This document shows positions 34,510 through 46,343 of a stretch of DNA of 64,000 nucleotides, one piece after another. The translations under genes and the position numbers were made by a program. Origin of the DNA: Cryptomeria japonica (Eukaryota; Streptophyta; Pinopsida; Cupressales; Cupressaceae); contig NC_081415.1 in assembly GCF_030272615.1 (NCBI RefSeq), positions 601,297,644 to 601,361,643 on the forward strand. Reading direction: 5' to 3'. Every line of letters begins with the position of its first letter. The stretch's first letter is position 1. The notes beneath the pieces were generated by a model. That model was given only the letters and a program-made list of their open reading frames with translations. It did not search any database and was not told the DNA's origin.

Positions 34510-36660
34510 ATATTTTTCTATTTTATTTATTGATAAGATACGAGTTTTTGATTAAAGAAAAAATAAGTTTCGAAGGGACCCTGAAACCTTGAGTACAATG
34601 AGTTGCAGACAGATAAATAAATAGTCAACCAGTAACTCAACAACAACAAAAAAGATCCCTAAAACAAGAGGTCAACAAAAGAGAACAAAAAACCTAACAA
34701 AGATTCTTTAGGGCGTCAACAACCCCAACTTCCATTTGATCTAGATTCTGAGCCAAGTTCATCAAATCTTGCAATTCCAACTTCGGTTGCTCCCTAGTCT
34801 TCTTGAGATGCCCACGGGTTCACACTAATGGATTTCTACTATCATCTTAGCTAGCTCACCCTTCTTAGCTAGGTCGAGATCAATAACAATATTGCCCCCA
34901 AACTTCAAGGCATGCACATTCTGCCAATGATGCACAAGGGTTTTGATCCCTTCGATGTTGGTGTGAATTGTACAATAACTCACGTTAACCAAATTAGGTA
35001 GGTTATCATCAATTCGATTCATCTTGGCTTCAAGAACCCCCAACCTACCTTCATAGTTAGTCTTTAGGAGAGCAACGCCTTTGGCAATGTTTTCTAGGAT
35101 ACAGAGCATTCTAATGTTCTCCTCATAAAAAATCACATCTTTAGCATGAGCCCTAGAGGTAGATCGACTATCCCCTTTCTCCAAAGAAACCATCTTACTT
35201 TTAATGGATCAAATATTGACATGAACTTGATTCATTTCTCAAAATAACCATTTAGAAATCCTAAATTGGTGACCACAAGATCAGGGGGGTTCTTAGGATC
35301 ACTCCCAAGGAAATGGGAGTCCTTTAGTAGATCCTTGGGAAAGGATGAATGATTAGATATGTCCTCATCTACATGATTAGATAATGGAGGGGAAGAGGCT
35401 GTACTCAAGGAGCCTTCCCCTCCACCCAAAGTATTTGCCCCTTCCTCCATAAAATTCATCCCTTCCAAATTTTGGTTATCACCCGCCTCCTCAACATTGG
35501 AGATCTCATCAACTCGGCTAAGAGAGTCATGCACAACTTTTCTCCTCCTCACAAATATTCCTTTTTCATCCCTGAGAGGGGGGTTCTTTGTTCTCTTCTC
35601 CTTTGAAACCAAATTCTTGTTTTTCTCAAAAGAAGCTCCATCCTTTGTTTCCCAGTCTGCATCCTCTGAATCATCATTCCCCTCCCTTGTATCCATCTCC
35701 ATATCCTTCTTAGACCTTGTGTTCTTTGATTGTGATGGGGGGGGGGGGACCATGGCCTTTACCTTGAGGAGGAGATGGGAGGGCTTTAAAGTGTTCCATA
35801 ATTAGAAGAATCAAGCCCTCATGAAGAATAGGGTTACTCTATTTCTTATTGTGTTCCTTAATACTAGTTTCCAAGGACAAAAGGAGATATAAAATAATGA
35901 AGCCAAGAGCTTTTGTCAGAAGTGATTAAGCAAAGAAAAATGATAGCCATAGATAGTGGTAAACCGCCCATCCAGGGTCAAATACTACATAAGGACCTTA
36001 ACCACAATCACCCAAAGGGGTTTAAGGGAGTCTACCTGGTAGCCACTGTTTGAATTCTTGACAAGATTCAATTCTTCCTTTTGTTTAATAAAAGTTTTTA
36101 CCATGGACTTAGAGGATTTTCTATCCCTAAAAATCTTTTTTTCTTCAATGGGTAGCCTAGTGACTTGAGCCACAATCAGTTCCTCAATGACCTCTAAGAA
36201 TTTATTGCTAATGCAAATCAATATTCTATCCTTCCTTCCTTGTAGAAGAGCTTAGTCACATTAAGGTCGTAGCCATGAAGAGACTCCAAATAGAATGTAA
36301 CCTCATCTTTATTGAAAATCTGCTAAATTTACTTATTTCTATGAATATCATCATAGGAAATGTGTTCCTGTCGATGTCTCTCACATCGTATGATGGAGCC
36401 CACACACAAGAAATAGAGGAATTCTTGCCCCACAACTAATCCTCCAACGACACTGTCACAAACAGAGCCCTCAAAAGGACTATGTAAAACACGCCAATCT
36501 GAAAACTAGGAAACTAGAAACAAATATCACCCACAATCTGTGTGAAAATAATTAGCTGATAAGAACCAAGGACAATAACTTCCCAGCTGTCATCATTAAA
36601 AAAACTTACAAAATCAAGGAGGGATAAGGTGAAAAACATAAACACCCACACATACCAAGA
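34510..36660 (-). pseudogene. LINE-like (non-LTR) remnant, minus strand
   Basis: Three minus-strand coding segments (36221-35985, 35753-35232 and 35193-34825, extending frameshifted to about 34710) are separated by stops and frame changes. The middle one is hydrophilic and Ser/Asp-rich. The last is helical, with KTNYEGRLGVLEAKMNRIDDN. Reading on, the sequence ends in a tail of the type gtttcagggtcccttcgaaac followed by cttatcaataaataaa, which resembles plant LINE 3' ends (from memory). No reverse transcriptase core is visible. It may be an ORF1-plus-3'-end derivative, or another retroelement. A 12-G run at 35737-35748 falls at the start of the middle segment. Confidence 0.4.
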
Positions 36661-36669
36661 TAAGTTAAC

Positions 36670-36898
36670 CACCATGGATGATACTAAGTATTATAATGTC
36701 CTCAATCTTAGGAGGAAGAGGGTCAATCCCATTTCAATATAAACCCTCACGCAACAACACACCAATATTTGCAAAAGCATCTACAAGGGAATTACCTTCC
36801 CTAAGGATATGAGAAATATGCACATTACAAAATCTTTTATAATGTTCAAGGCATCCTTGATCAAAGCTTCAATAGACCAACTTAGAGTATGAGAGCTC
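36670..36898 (-). pseudogene. LINE RNase H C-terminal fragment
   Basis: The minus strand reads SWSIEALIKDALNIIKDF, then after a one-base shift CNVHISHILREGNSLVDAFA, NIGVLLREGL and PPKIEDIIILS. The H-x-x-R-E-G-N-x-x-(A/V)-D-x-x-A-N block is the usual end of the RNase H (RVT_3-type) domain in plant L1-like LINEs. The upstream part is cut by the copia-2 LTR at 36899. Confidence 0.65.
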
Positions 36899-37496
36899 TG
36901 TTAGTTAGTTCAAATAACTGGAAGACAACTGAGAGGGGGGGGGGGGGGTGAATCAGTTGTCACAGATTACTAGAATATTTAGCAATTAAAACTTTAATAC
37001 TATAACCCAAAACATTAATACCAGAATGCTTAAACCAAATACCAGAATAGAAGTTAAACCAATTAAGAATAAACAAAAATCAGAGAATAAATACCATCCA
37101 TATGACACCAAGATTTATATGTGGAAAACCCGGTAAAGAGAAAAACCATGGTGGGAAGCCTACCCACAGTTAGATGATACTTCTGTAGTAAGTATGTGAA
37201 TTACAATTGAGGGGCTTGCACTTGCAGGAAGGCCACAACCTAGAGTGCACTGCTCATTACAAAAGGAGTCTCACTGGCTACATAGAAATCCAGACTACAA
37301 TCTGAAAGAATGAATGAACTGCAAAGATAGCATCTCCTGTGCTTGAGTACAGTTCTGGTTAAGCTCAATACTGGAGGACTAAATCCTCTTACATAAACCC
37401 AATTCTATCTCCAATGATCGACCAAATCCTCTGCCTGAATGATTACATTATTCGCACATTACATATCCATATCCCATTCCATGACCATGATCTACA
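36899..37496 (-). repeat. copia-2 3' LTR, first piece
   Basis: It starts (plus strand) TGTTAGTTAGTTC and carries the G-tract hairpin (36924-36961). Interrupted after tctaca at 37496 by copia-3. The pieces sum to 1232 bp after removing insertions and TSDs. Confidence 0.88.
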
Positions 37497-38412
37497 TGTT
37501 GGCAATTGCCACTCAATTGGTTGGTTTCATTATGTTGTTATTGATGGCAACATGGTATTGTGTTCTGACTTCATGTTTTTGTTCAGTTGTGTATCGATAG
37601 GCACTTCACAGACACTACACCGACACCGCCAGGACAAAAGGATTTCTTTGGTTACTGGGCAATGCAGGGTGACATGGTTTAGAATATGGTTATCGGTAAT
37701 TGTTCTTAATATTTATGCATTCATGTTATCTAGCCGACATGTAATTTGATATTGTACATATCTTTGTAAGCCGACATAAGGCGTGATAAGTTGTATAGGG
37801 TATATAGGTCTATTGGATTAGATCATTTTGAGATATGAAAAAGATAGGAGATTATGATTATCAAATTATGCGAATATGTAATTGAAGCAGATGCAAAATA
37901 TATCAGAGAGATTATGTATGTGAGGATATTTATGTAAGGGTTATTCCGATAAAGGGTTTAGGGTTTCCGACCGAAACAGAGAAAGCTTAAAAAATGGAAA
38001 TGTATTCTAGCATAGAAGACGTTATCTTAGCAGTTCAACACTTCTCTGGATTGTAGTTTAGATTTATATGTAGTCAGTGAGGCTCCTTTTGTGATTGAGC
38101 AGTGTGCTCTAGGGTGTAAGCCTTCCTGCAAGTATAGGCCCCTCATATTTTGTAATATCTCTTCACATGGCTAGTAGATTGATATTGTGGGTCACAAATC
38201 CCACTGTGGTTTTTCCTCTTTGAGGTTTTCCACATATAATTCTGCGTGTTATGATTCTGATTTATGTGATTGGCTTATTGGTTGCTTTACTTTTTTCAAT
38301 TCTGTATGTACCGGTATACCAGTAGATGTATGCATGTTTTACTAAGGCTAAAATTGATCATTTTGGTATAACACTGATTCACCCCCCCTCTCAGTGTTAT
38401 TGGATTCCAACA
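37497..38412 (+). repeat. 5' LTR of copia-3
   Basis: Begins TGTTGGCAATTGCC and ends GGATTCCAACA. The U5 hairpin TAACACTGA / TCAGTGTTA (38369-38399) encloses a C-tract. It lacks a segment of about 35 bp present in the 3' LTR near 41068, and it differs by scattered substitutions, so the element is not recent. Confidence 0.9.
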
Positions 38413-38414
38413 AC

Positions 38415-38427
38415 TGGTATTAGAGAC
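38415..38427 (+). other. Primer binding site of copia-3
   Basis: TGGTATTAGAGAC lies two bases after the 5' LTR. It is a degenerate initiator-tRNA-Met-type site (canonical TGGTATCAGAGCC). Confidence 0.8.
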
Positions 38428-38453
38428 TTGTGCCTTAGAGGAAGTTTAACAAC

Positions 38454-39499
38454 TTGAGGAAGATCCTGAATCTAAAATCCATGGATATGGCTTTGGAGAA
38501 GCTACTTGAGATGGCACTTGAAGATTATGATGCTAAAATATTGAAGAAGTTAAAGCTACAAGATGAATTGAATTTTGCTAAGAAATTCACTCTTGTCCTT
38601 CAAGAGAGGTTATCATCTGTTCAGGCTAGAAGGAAGAAACTTTTGCAAAGTCAGGATGATGAAGAGAAAGATGCACTTAAGGAACAATGTCAGAAATTGA
38701 GTCAGGAGAACATGGTTATGAAAAATGAAATGCAAGTTATAACTATGAGGATGTCTAAGGAGATTGAGGACCGAAATAAAAAGGAAGAAAATCTTGTTGT
38801 ATCCTTGAAGAACGAATTTGAAGAATGTGGTAGGTTGGTTCATGAGAATGATATGTTGAGAACTAATTTAGTACAATCCCAGAGTAATGAACAAGAGCTT
38901 GAGAGACAAATGATAATTCTGAGAGAAGATTTAACTACTACAAGTGAGTATAAAGAAAAATTCAAGATTATCTCAGCATAGCTAGATGAGTTATTGAAGA
39001 GAAAAAGGCAAATTGGAGATTCCAATGGACTTGGATTTGAGCAAGGACAGAGTTTTGGTACTGCTAATGAAGATCAAAACCACAAGGCACTGATAAGAAA
39101 ATTTAATGCTTATAAATTTAATGGTAGATGTTTAGTTTGCAATAGATTTGGTCACATGGCTAGACAATGTAGAAACAGAGAAAATCAGAACCTGATTCTG
39201 CTCCTGGTAAATGTTCTAAATGCAATAAGTATGGTCATAAGACAAAAGATTGCAGAATGAATGTTAAATGCTATGCATGTGGAAAGTTTGGACATATGGC
39301 TAATCAGTGCAGGTCAAGCAATTTCATAAGTTTTAGCAAAGCAATTCAAAGGAACAATGTTACATGTTATGCATGTAATGAGGTTGGACATATTGTTAAA
39401 TTCTATAGAAGCAAAAATCCACCGGTTGGTAATGGAGGATCAAATGAGAAAGGAAAAGAGAAGGTTAGTGAAATCCAACAATTGAGGAAGATGCCTTAG
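38454..39499 (+). pseudogene. copia-3 gag-like protein: long coiled coil plus four zinc knuckles
   Basis: The first about 175 codons are almost entirely charged and heptad-like (ENMVMKNEMQVITMRMSKEI; ENDMLRTNLVQSQSNEQELE), suggesting a long coiled coil. A TAG at 38979-38981 interrupts the frame, which then continues unchanged. Zinc knuckles of the C-x2-C-x4-H-x4-C type follow: CLVCNRFGHMARQC (39129), CSKCNKYGHKTKDC (about 39214, after a frameshift) and CYACGKFGHMANQC (39268). A fourth, CYACNEVGHIVKFY (39364), has its last Cys replaced by Tyr. The initiator may lie upstream of the ATG at 38454. It would bind and package RNA, but in this copy it is broken. Confidence 0.75.
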
Positions 39500-39770
39500 G
39501 GGTAGGTAAAATTAATAAAGATGCTGCATATGCCCTGGGAAGAGGTTCTGGAAGATGTTCTAGACATTGAAGATGATTATTTGGCATGGATATGTTCTGT
39601 TCGAGATCCAATAGCTTTCACCGGTTGTCATTTATGTCAATGAAAGATTAGGGTTTTTCTCGGAGGTTAAAAGGTCGATTTAGCTTCATTATTTGATCAC
39701 CTTGCATTTAGAGCGATTTAAGAGTGATTAAGAGCGACTAAAAGGGATCATCAGGTATTTATCATTAAAC

Positions 39771-40600
39771 ATGGAAGTGGGATCATCATCTATTCCTATC
39801 TTTGTTGCAAACCCGACTGTAGTAGAGGTCAAGGACTGCCCCAGGTCAATTTTCAAGCGGCATCTGCATGTGGCTACCCTAGAAGATTTGGTTGGAGCAT
39901 TTTCCCATGTTCCAAAGGGAGTTGTCTATGTTGAAGATGTTAGGGAATACATACATTGTCACATACATGACTTGGGAGCATCTGAAATAAAGGGCATGTA
40001 CATGAGCGAGTTGATGGGAGAATTTGGAAAGATCAAACTAGCATACAAACACATTGAAGACTTAGGGTTTACCGACATTATGGACATCCTAGAATTCGTA
40101 GATGAAGATTGAAGAAAAGCTGAAATTGATAAAAAATTCTTTGAAGAAATGTACAAATATTTATAAGGTATGTTGTAACACTGATATACTTATAGTTAAT
40201 GTGGATAAAAAGATAAAAGAATTTCAGGAGAAAATTGTAAATATAGATAAATCTTTTGACAGACTGACTTCATTGATTACATCCATTGATGGTCAAATTT
40301 TGATTTTGGAAAACTAAATTTCTGATCTTGAGAAGGAAAGAGACAAAATTATAAGAAGGGCCAAAAGTCTGAGAAGCTTGGTGAGTCCCTGGTTGGATTC
40401 ACTCAGTGTACATAAGAAAGAATGTATGGATATGGTAGGAAAGCCCACACAGATAGAGGTAAATGAGAAAGAGTCATTTGCACATATACTAAGTGGACTT
40501 GTATCTATCTCCAACACATTCAAAATAGGATAGGATACCTATCTTGAGCTACTGGAGAAGGCTTATCTAGAAATTTTGAAATTTGTTAAGCTCCGGTAAG
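39771..40600 (+). pseudogene. Second copia-3 reading frame, possible captured host sequence
   Basis: The frame at 39771-40112 encodes MEVGSSSIPIFVANPTVVEV, then HVPKGVVYVEDVREYIHCHI, then YKHIEDLGFTDIMDILEFVDE. It resembles no retrotransposon domain I know. After a stop at 40110-40112 the same frame continues for 17 codons (KAEIDKKFFEEMYKYL). An overlapping frame from 40102 carries on a charged, coiled-coil-like stretch (DKKIKEFQEKIVNIDKSFDR), with stops near 40317 and 40531. It lies between gag and the polypurine tract, where captured genes are often found. The donor gene is not identified. It could instead be an element-specific accessory frame. Confidence 0.5.
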
Positions 40601-40857
40601 ATATTTCTAGGATACTCATTGTACAGTTTTTTTTTGATCTTTGACATTCTTTTTAGATTTTTTGATGGCATTGATGTCAAAGGGGGAGTGCTATAGATGT
40701 GAAAAATAATAGATGGAGTTGTATACATTAAAAGGAGTTATGGAGTTATGGAGATGTGGAGTATTTTGCACTAATGAATATTCAGCTCAGGGGCAACAGG
40801 CAAGATGAAACCGACAGATGAAACCTTGACCATTTTTCAAATGAGTGTTGCCATCAA

Positions 40858-40873
40858 TGCCAAAGGGGGAGAT
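40858..40873 (+). other. Polypurine tract of copia-3
   Basis: Purine string ccaaagggggagat immediately before the TGTTGG of the 3' LTR. A near-identical string (gtcaaagggggag, 40676-40688) lies about 180 bp upstream. Confidence 0.8.
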
Positions 40874-43218
40874 TGTTGGCAATTGACACTCAATTGGTTG
40901 GTTTCACTATGCTTTTATTGATGGAAACATGGTATTGTGTTCCGGCTTCATGTTTTTGTTCAATTGTGTATCAACAGGCACTTCACAAACACTACATCGA
41001 CATCGATAGGACATAATGATTTCTTTGGTTACTAGAAATGTAGGCATACATGGTTTAGAATATGGTTATTGGTATTGGAGGTTGACATATTTTGGATTTG
41101 GCATCGACAATTGTTCTTAATATTTATGCATTCATGTTATCTAGCCAACATGTAATTTGATATTGTATATATCTTTGTAAGCCAACATAAGACATGATAA
41201 GTTGTATAGGGTATATACGTTTGTTGGATTAGATCATTTTGAGATATGAAAAAGATAGGAGATTATGATTATGGGAATATGTAATTGAAGGAGATGCGAA
41301 ATATATCAAAGAGATTATGTATGTGATGATATTTATGTAAGGGTTATTCCAGTAAAGGGTTTAGGGTTTTAGACCAGAACAAACATAGCTTAAACAGAAA
41401 CTGTATTGTGGTATAGAAGATGCTATCTTAGCAGTTCAACACTTCTCCGGATTGTAGTATGGATTTATATGTATGATGGTATCATGAAAGAATAAGTATT
41501 CAGTAGATTACTGAGAGGGGGGGTGAATTAGTATATTGAAAAACTGATACAAAGTTCCCAAACTCAAACTCTATCACACAAAGTAAACATATCTCAGTCA
41601 AGATCAATATTCATAAGAATACTTGACATCAATCGATTTAACTATTATGACAAATTTAACAATAAACAACTTCAATCTTGTAAACATCAACAATGCTTAA
41701 TCATAACTCAACATATTCATCTCTCAATGCTTCTACTTAATATGCCTTTATTAGAAGTTAACCAAATCAATAAATAAGATCATAACCACAAAATCATTCA
41801 CCACTTGACACAAATGTTTATACATGGAAAACCCAAATAGGTAAAAACCACAGTGAGATGAGACTCACAAGGATAGCTATCTGAACTCTTCTAAAGTTTG
41901 CCCTGTTAGGAGCCAAGCCTGTTAAAGCTTTACAATAAGTCCTGTTAAGAACTAATTCCGGTTAGGAATCACCCAGTTAAGGGATTTAGAAATTTGCCTT
42001 AATGAAAAGAATGATACCTTGTTAGGAGTAACCTCGCTAGAGGATTTAAGAATCCAAGATAATGGACCACCTTGTTAGAGGATTTAATGAGTAACCAAGC
42101 TTGTTAGAGCTTACCCGGTTAAGGGATTTCACTTTTGCTGTAATTGTTAGAAAACAACAGGTTTTCTTGATCTGTTTGAGTAGCACTATATTTGCTTGAT
42201 TAGATCCTCTAAGCTTCAATCTGCCTTCACTCAAAGTGCAAATCCACTCGCTGGTTAGGAAACTACACACTCAACTGATTTCAATCAATCTCGCCAACAA
42301 CCTTTACAAACAACTTCATCGACCTTAAATACAAATCAATTAGGTCGGTACACAACAAAAACCTAATTCTCATCATCGAGATTACAAACAAGTTGGTACA
42401 ATCTTGACCATTAGAAATCATGACAATCTCTTCACATTCTTCAAGAAAATTCCAACTGCTCCATGATCACCGCTTCATCGGACTTTGTAACTCATCACGT
42501 GCTATGCATTAGATGCAGTCCACTTTGCTCCTTCCCTAGACAAAAACAAACACGCCAAAACAATTTGAACATATCCTCATACAATGATCACACGTGTCTC
42601 CATCATTACCTCTTATCAGATAATAAACCAACAAACTTGATTGGTTAGGGTTTAACAGCTGATAGGGTTTACCGGTTACATTACATAGAAAGGTTTAACC
42701 CTTTACATCGGTTTACAACATCTTCCACAAAGCTCTTCTTACCGGTTACTAGCCAATATCAAAAACAACATATCGACAATAACATGAATACCATTACCAG
42801 TTCAATTGACATCAATGACAACATATCATTAATGCAATCTCTATGCAAAATGCCAACAATCTCAAAATGCCAACAATGTAGTCAGTGAGGCTCCTTTTGT
42901 GATTGAGCAATGTGCTCTAGGCTGTAAGCCTTCCTGCAAGTGTACGCCCCTCATATTCTGTAATAGCTCTTCATATGACCAATGGATTGATATTGTGGGT
43001 CACAAATCCCACCATGGTTTTTCCTCTTTGAGGTTTTCCACGTATAATTTTGTGTTATGATTGTCATTTATGTGATTGGCTTATTGGTTGCTTTAATTTT
43101 TTCAATTCTTAATGTACCGGTATACCGGTTGGTGTATGCATATTTTAATAAGGCTAAAATTGATCATTTTGGTATAACACTGATTCACCCCCCCTCTCAA
43201 TATTATTGGATTCCAACA
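40874..43218 (+). repeat. 3' LTR of copia-3, interrupted by a solo LTR
   Basis: Pieces are 40874-41473 and 42881-43218, colinear with the 5' LTR. The U5 hairpin (43175-43205) has two transition mismatches that break its stem. It ends TTGGATTCCAACA followed by TSD CTACA. Confidence 0.9.
41474..42875 (-). repeat. Solo LTR (copia-like, 1402 bp) with TSD ATGTA
   Basis: The flanking duplication ATGTA is at 41469-41473 and 42876-42880. The uninterrupted site atttatatgtagtcagtgag is seen in the 5' LTR near 38060. On the minus strand it starts TGTTGGCATTTTG and ends CATGATACCATCA. It shares internal modules with the solo LTR at 11570-13190, including repeated tgttagga and ggttaaggg phrases at about 41900-42125. 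No internal retrotransposon sequence remains. Confidence 0.92.
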
Positions 43219-43223
43219 CTACA

Positions 43224-43322
43224 ATGAGATCTTACATCATATATATACAAACCCTTGACCACCATAATCAATCAGGTCGGCCACCAGATAATAAACTAAT
43301 TACATAATTACAAAACATGTCG
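43224..43322 (-). repeat. copia-2 3' LTR, second piece
   Basis: Continues the LTR after the copia-3 TSD (atgagatcttacatcatata) and is cut after acatgtcg at 43322 by transposon B. Matches the copia-1 LTR near 23900-23995. Confidence 0.88.
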
Positions 43323-43357
43323 GGGTGTGTGCACAAAGATGGTGGTTAGAAAAGTGG
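43323..43357 (+). repeat. Left TIR of transposon B plus subterminal AAGTGG block
   Basis: Begins GGGTGTGTGCACAAAGATGG. AAGTGGACA starts 30 bp from the tip, as at the right end of transposon A. Confidence 0.85.
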
Positions 43358-43387
43358 ACACCACCCAAAAAAAACTTGGAAAAAAGG

Positions 43388-43562
43388 TAGCGCGCACATA
43401 GTTTTAAAATTTCAAATTCTCGCATACGTGCTTAGGTTTGTTTTTCTCGAGCCTAGAAAAGGTAGCGTGTATGCGCTCAGTGTAGGAAACTGAGCGCGTA
43501 TGTGCTACAACTAGGAAAATTAGTGCGTACGCACTGCTTATAGGAAAATGAGCGCGTACGCA
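43388..43562. repeat. Left subterminal cluster of GCGTACGCGCT-type motifs
   Basis: About six copies occur in both orientations: gtagcgcgcac, gcatacgtgct, tagcgtgtatgcgctca, gagcgcgtatgtgct, agtgcgtacgcact and gagcgcgtacgcact. The palindromic core is GCGTACGC. Confidence 0.8.
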
Positions 43563-43720
43563 CTAATAATCCTTGTAAAACCGTGTACCTAGTGCCTGAT
43601 AAAAAAAGTTTTTAAAAAAAACTGAGTCCTCATTTACTTGAAAAGCGCATTTTTTAGTTTGTTTTTTTCCCATTTTCTAACCTAAACCGCGAATGGGGTG
43701 CTAAATTTGTCCTCCAGGCT

Positions 43721-46343
43721 ATGGATCAAGGTTATTTTTTATTTATTTTTCTCTTTCTTTCTGGTTTACGCAATTTGTTTTACATTTTGAATTTAATTTC
43801 ATTAATTTTGATTAGGTTTTTTCATTTTTTGTTTCAAAAACCAGATTCTTCTAATCCAGAACAAGGACAACCAAATGCACCTCCTGAAAACCCACAAGAA
43901 CAACCAAATGCACCTCCTGAAAACACACAAGAACAACCCCTAATTCCTCCTTTTAACCGCATAGCCGAAACACAGGAAGAATTAATTAATCAGTTAAGGA
44001 AAAATACATCCAAAATCAATAGACTGATTGTAAAATTGAAAAATTCTGAGCTTGACCATCATCAATCCCTTGCCACTAGCCTAGAAACATTAGCTAGTGG
44101 TGCCATAGCTGTTTCCACAGAAATTACCAAATGGGGAAGCTTTAGGGATAGGTGTCGTCAATTCTATGCCAATGGGCTATCATACGATGGAGTTAAAAAC
44201 AAAAATATTTCTAAACAACAAATATGTGCCCTTTTTGTTGACCCCAAAATTGGTTAGTCATTACCTCCTAATGCAAAGAGGTTTCCCATACATTGGTGTA
44301 CCAATGTGCAGATGAAGAATCTTTTTTGGCAAAGGTGGTGGATGGTCTTTGATGATCCACCTTGTAATAATTATGAGGTGCCATTATATTTTTTGAGAAA
44401 AATTTATTGTGAGTTTGTGCTCAATGTGCACCCAAATTATTTTGACATGAGAGAGTTTCATGGTAGAGGTGGTCGCTCTGCCCAAGATAGACCTGGAGCC
44501 CATAGGCGATTAGTCGTGGAGAGTCGCTGCCCCCTAGCACCCAAACCCAAGGTGCATCCGGTTTTCCCATTAGAGCTGAAAGAGTCAATGGAGATACAGA
44601 CTCTTCAAGTGGCCACAACATTGAATGGTGCCATCATCCAACATGGGACATCATTAGCACACCCTATTGTATTGGATGATGAGCCATTGGAGGGCGACAG
44701 AGAGCCCACGAGCATATGTGTGTCAGTTGCTCGGGGATATGCTTGGGGATAGATGATGCAGCTGATGCAGATGGATACTCATATCACCTATGCATGATTT
44801 GCGGTTGTAGATGTCAGGCTCACATGGTTGAGGATGTCATGCTGATAGATGAGTTGATGGACATGGTGTTTGCCCATGAGCCACAGACACAGGTGTGTTG
44901 ATTTGAATTCATAACATTTTATTTATCAGTCACTTTAATTTTGTAATTACATAAATGAATTTTCATTTATACATCAATTTAAATTGAGACAAATAATATG
45001 CATTTCAGGATGTAGCAGCAATATCCCATACACCTCCCCCAGTTACCACAGCTGCAACTTCGACACCTGAGGTATAAATTTTGTAACATGTTAAAATAGA
45101 ATGGTACACTTTGAATTCAAAAAAATACAAGATATACTAACTATCTTTAATGCTTGGTCCAATTTCTGGTTTGTAGGTGTTGATAGGGGACAAAATGTCC
45201 CAGATTGATGACATCATGCTGACGACGATCGATTTTGGCCTACAAGGCTATACTGTATCATATTTTGTACAACTCTTTTTATGTATTGTTTTGATGGAAT
45301 ATGCAAGTCATTTCATTTTAGATTTTTAAAATTATGTTTAATTTATTATCTGTATTAATATCTCATGTTAATTTTCTATTTTTAGGGCCCCCCTCTGCAT
45401 CTAGGGCTAGTTCGAAGAAAAAGAATATCTCGAAGATGCCAAAACGTGTGAAGAAGGTAATTGAACACATTTTTAGTTGTACAATTGTTTGAAAATGTTG
45501 AAATCAAGTATTAGTTGGGGTTTGTAGATTGATTAGTGTTTTTTGTCTATTTTACATGTACAATGGCCATTGAGCTTTGTGGATATGTTGAATACACCGG
45601 ATTCGCCTGTGAATCAAGAGAGGGCGGAGGTATGTATCTCTACTTTATTTTCTTGATTTCATGATTATATGCATGTGTACATGTGAACTTGTGATATATT
45701 ATAATCTTATATTTTTTTCATAAAGGAAATATCCATACCTATTTTGTCAATGGTGAACCCTCCTCCTTGCACTGGAGAAGTATATCAGGATCTGGTACAT
45801 TTTTGTTTGATATATAAAATTAATTGTCTTCAACCTTCAATACTTATCATTATATTAATTGTATTTAATCTTTGTACATTTTTTGTATAGGTAATAGCGA
45901 CCGTTTCTACATCGATGGTGAGCCATCCTCAGTCCACTGGAGAAGCATCTAAGGCATAGGTACGTCATTGTTCTCTATATTATAGCTTTTAAGTTTTTTT
46001 GATATATTTATGTTAGTACATTGTATTAATTGTACATTTAATCTACAATAGACTTGTTCGCAGTACGGCCATAACGTGGATCCATTTAAGTATGTCTTTA
46101 AGAAAACTCCTAAGAGTGACAAGGAGAGGAGAGCGAAGGCATTAGCTCCTGGATCAACGGATAAGGTAATCTACATTTCAATTGCAAAGGAATTAAAGTT
46201 AAATGCATAGTTATGATGTTAATTGTGAACTATTTTCTACAAAAGAATTCTAACTTGGCTTTTGAATTGTGGTTTTGCAGCCATCTACAGAGCCGCGTAC
46301 TGCGCCGAAGAGGCTTGATTTTGATGATCCACCAGAAGTTTAG
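43721..46343 (+). pseudogene. Accessory gene of transposon B, about nine exons, degraded
   Basis: Exon 1 is ATGGATCAAG (43721-43730), and exon 2 begins at 43845; the hydrophobic translation between them is an intron. Exon 2 (to 44892) has a repeated QEQPNAPPEN motif, a helical region, then LFWQRWWMVFDDPPCNN and a Cys cluster CMICGCRCQAH. It carries a TAG at 44255 and a frameshift near 44720-44750. Clean later exons are 45009-45071, 45177-45254, 45726-45794, 45891-45959, 46064-46165 and 46281-46343 (stop TAG). Less certain ones are 45386-45456 and one ending at 45629. The C-terminal part is basic with nuclear-localisation-like KKKNISKMPKRVKK. Exon 45891-45959 ends in an in-frame TAG. I do not recognise the family. 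Its place beside a transposase suggests a DNA-binding or accessory role (inference). Confidence 0.6.

Larger units (their letters stand above)
37497..43218 (+). mobile_element. copia-3: non-autonomous LTR retrotransposon (gag-like, no pol)
   Basis: It is flanked by a perfect 5-bp TSD, CTACA (37492-37496 and 43219-43223). The LTRs are 37497-38412 (916 bp) and 40874-43218 (938 bp once the nested solo LTR is removed). The internal region is only 2461 bp. It encodes a coiled-coil and zinc-knuckle gag-like protein and a second unrelated reading frame, but no protease, integrase or RT. The sequence before the 3' LTR is related to copia-2 (ggagttgtatacatta), so copia-2-type elements could have supplied its enzymes (inference). 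Confidence 0.9.

Noticed and set aside
43731-43844. Signal peptide or membrane segment at the start of the accessory protein
   Set aside because: The hydrophobic stretch lies between GT and AG splice sites (43731-43844) and the downstream frame joins in phase after ATGGATCAAG, so it is an intron.
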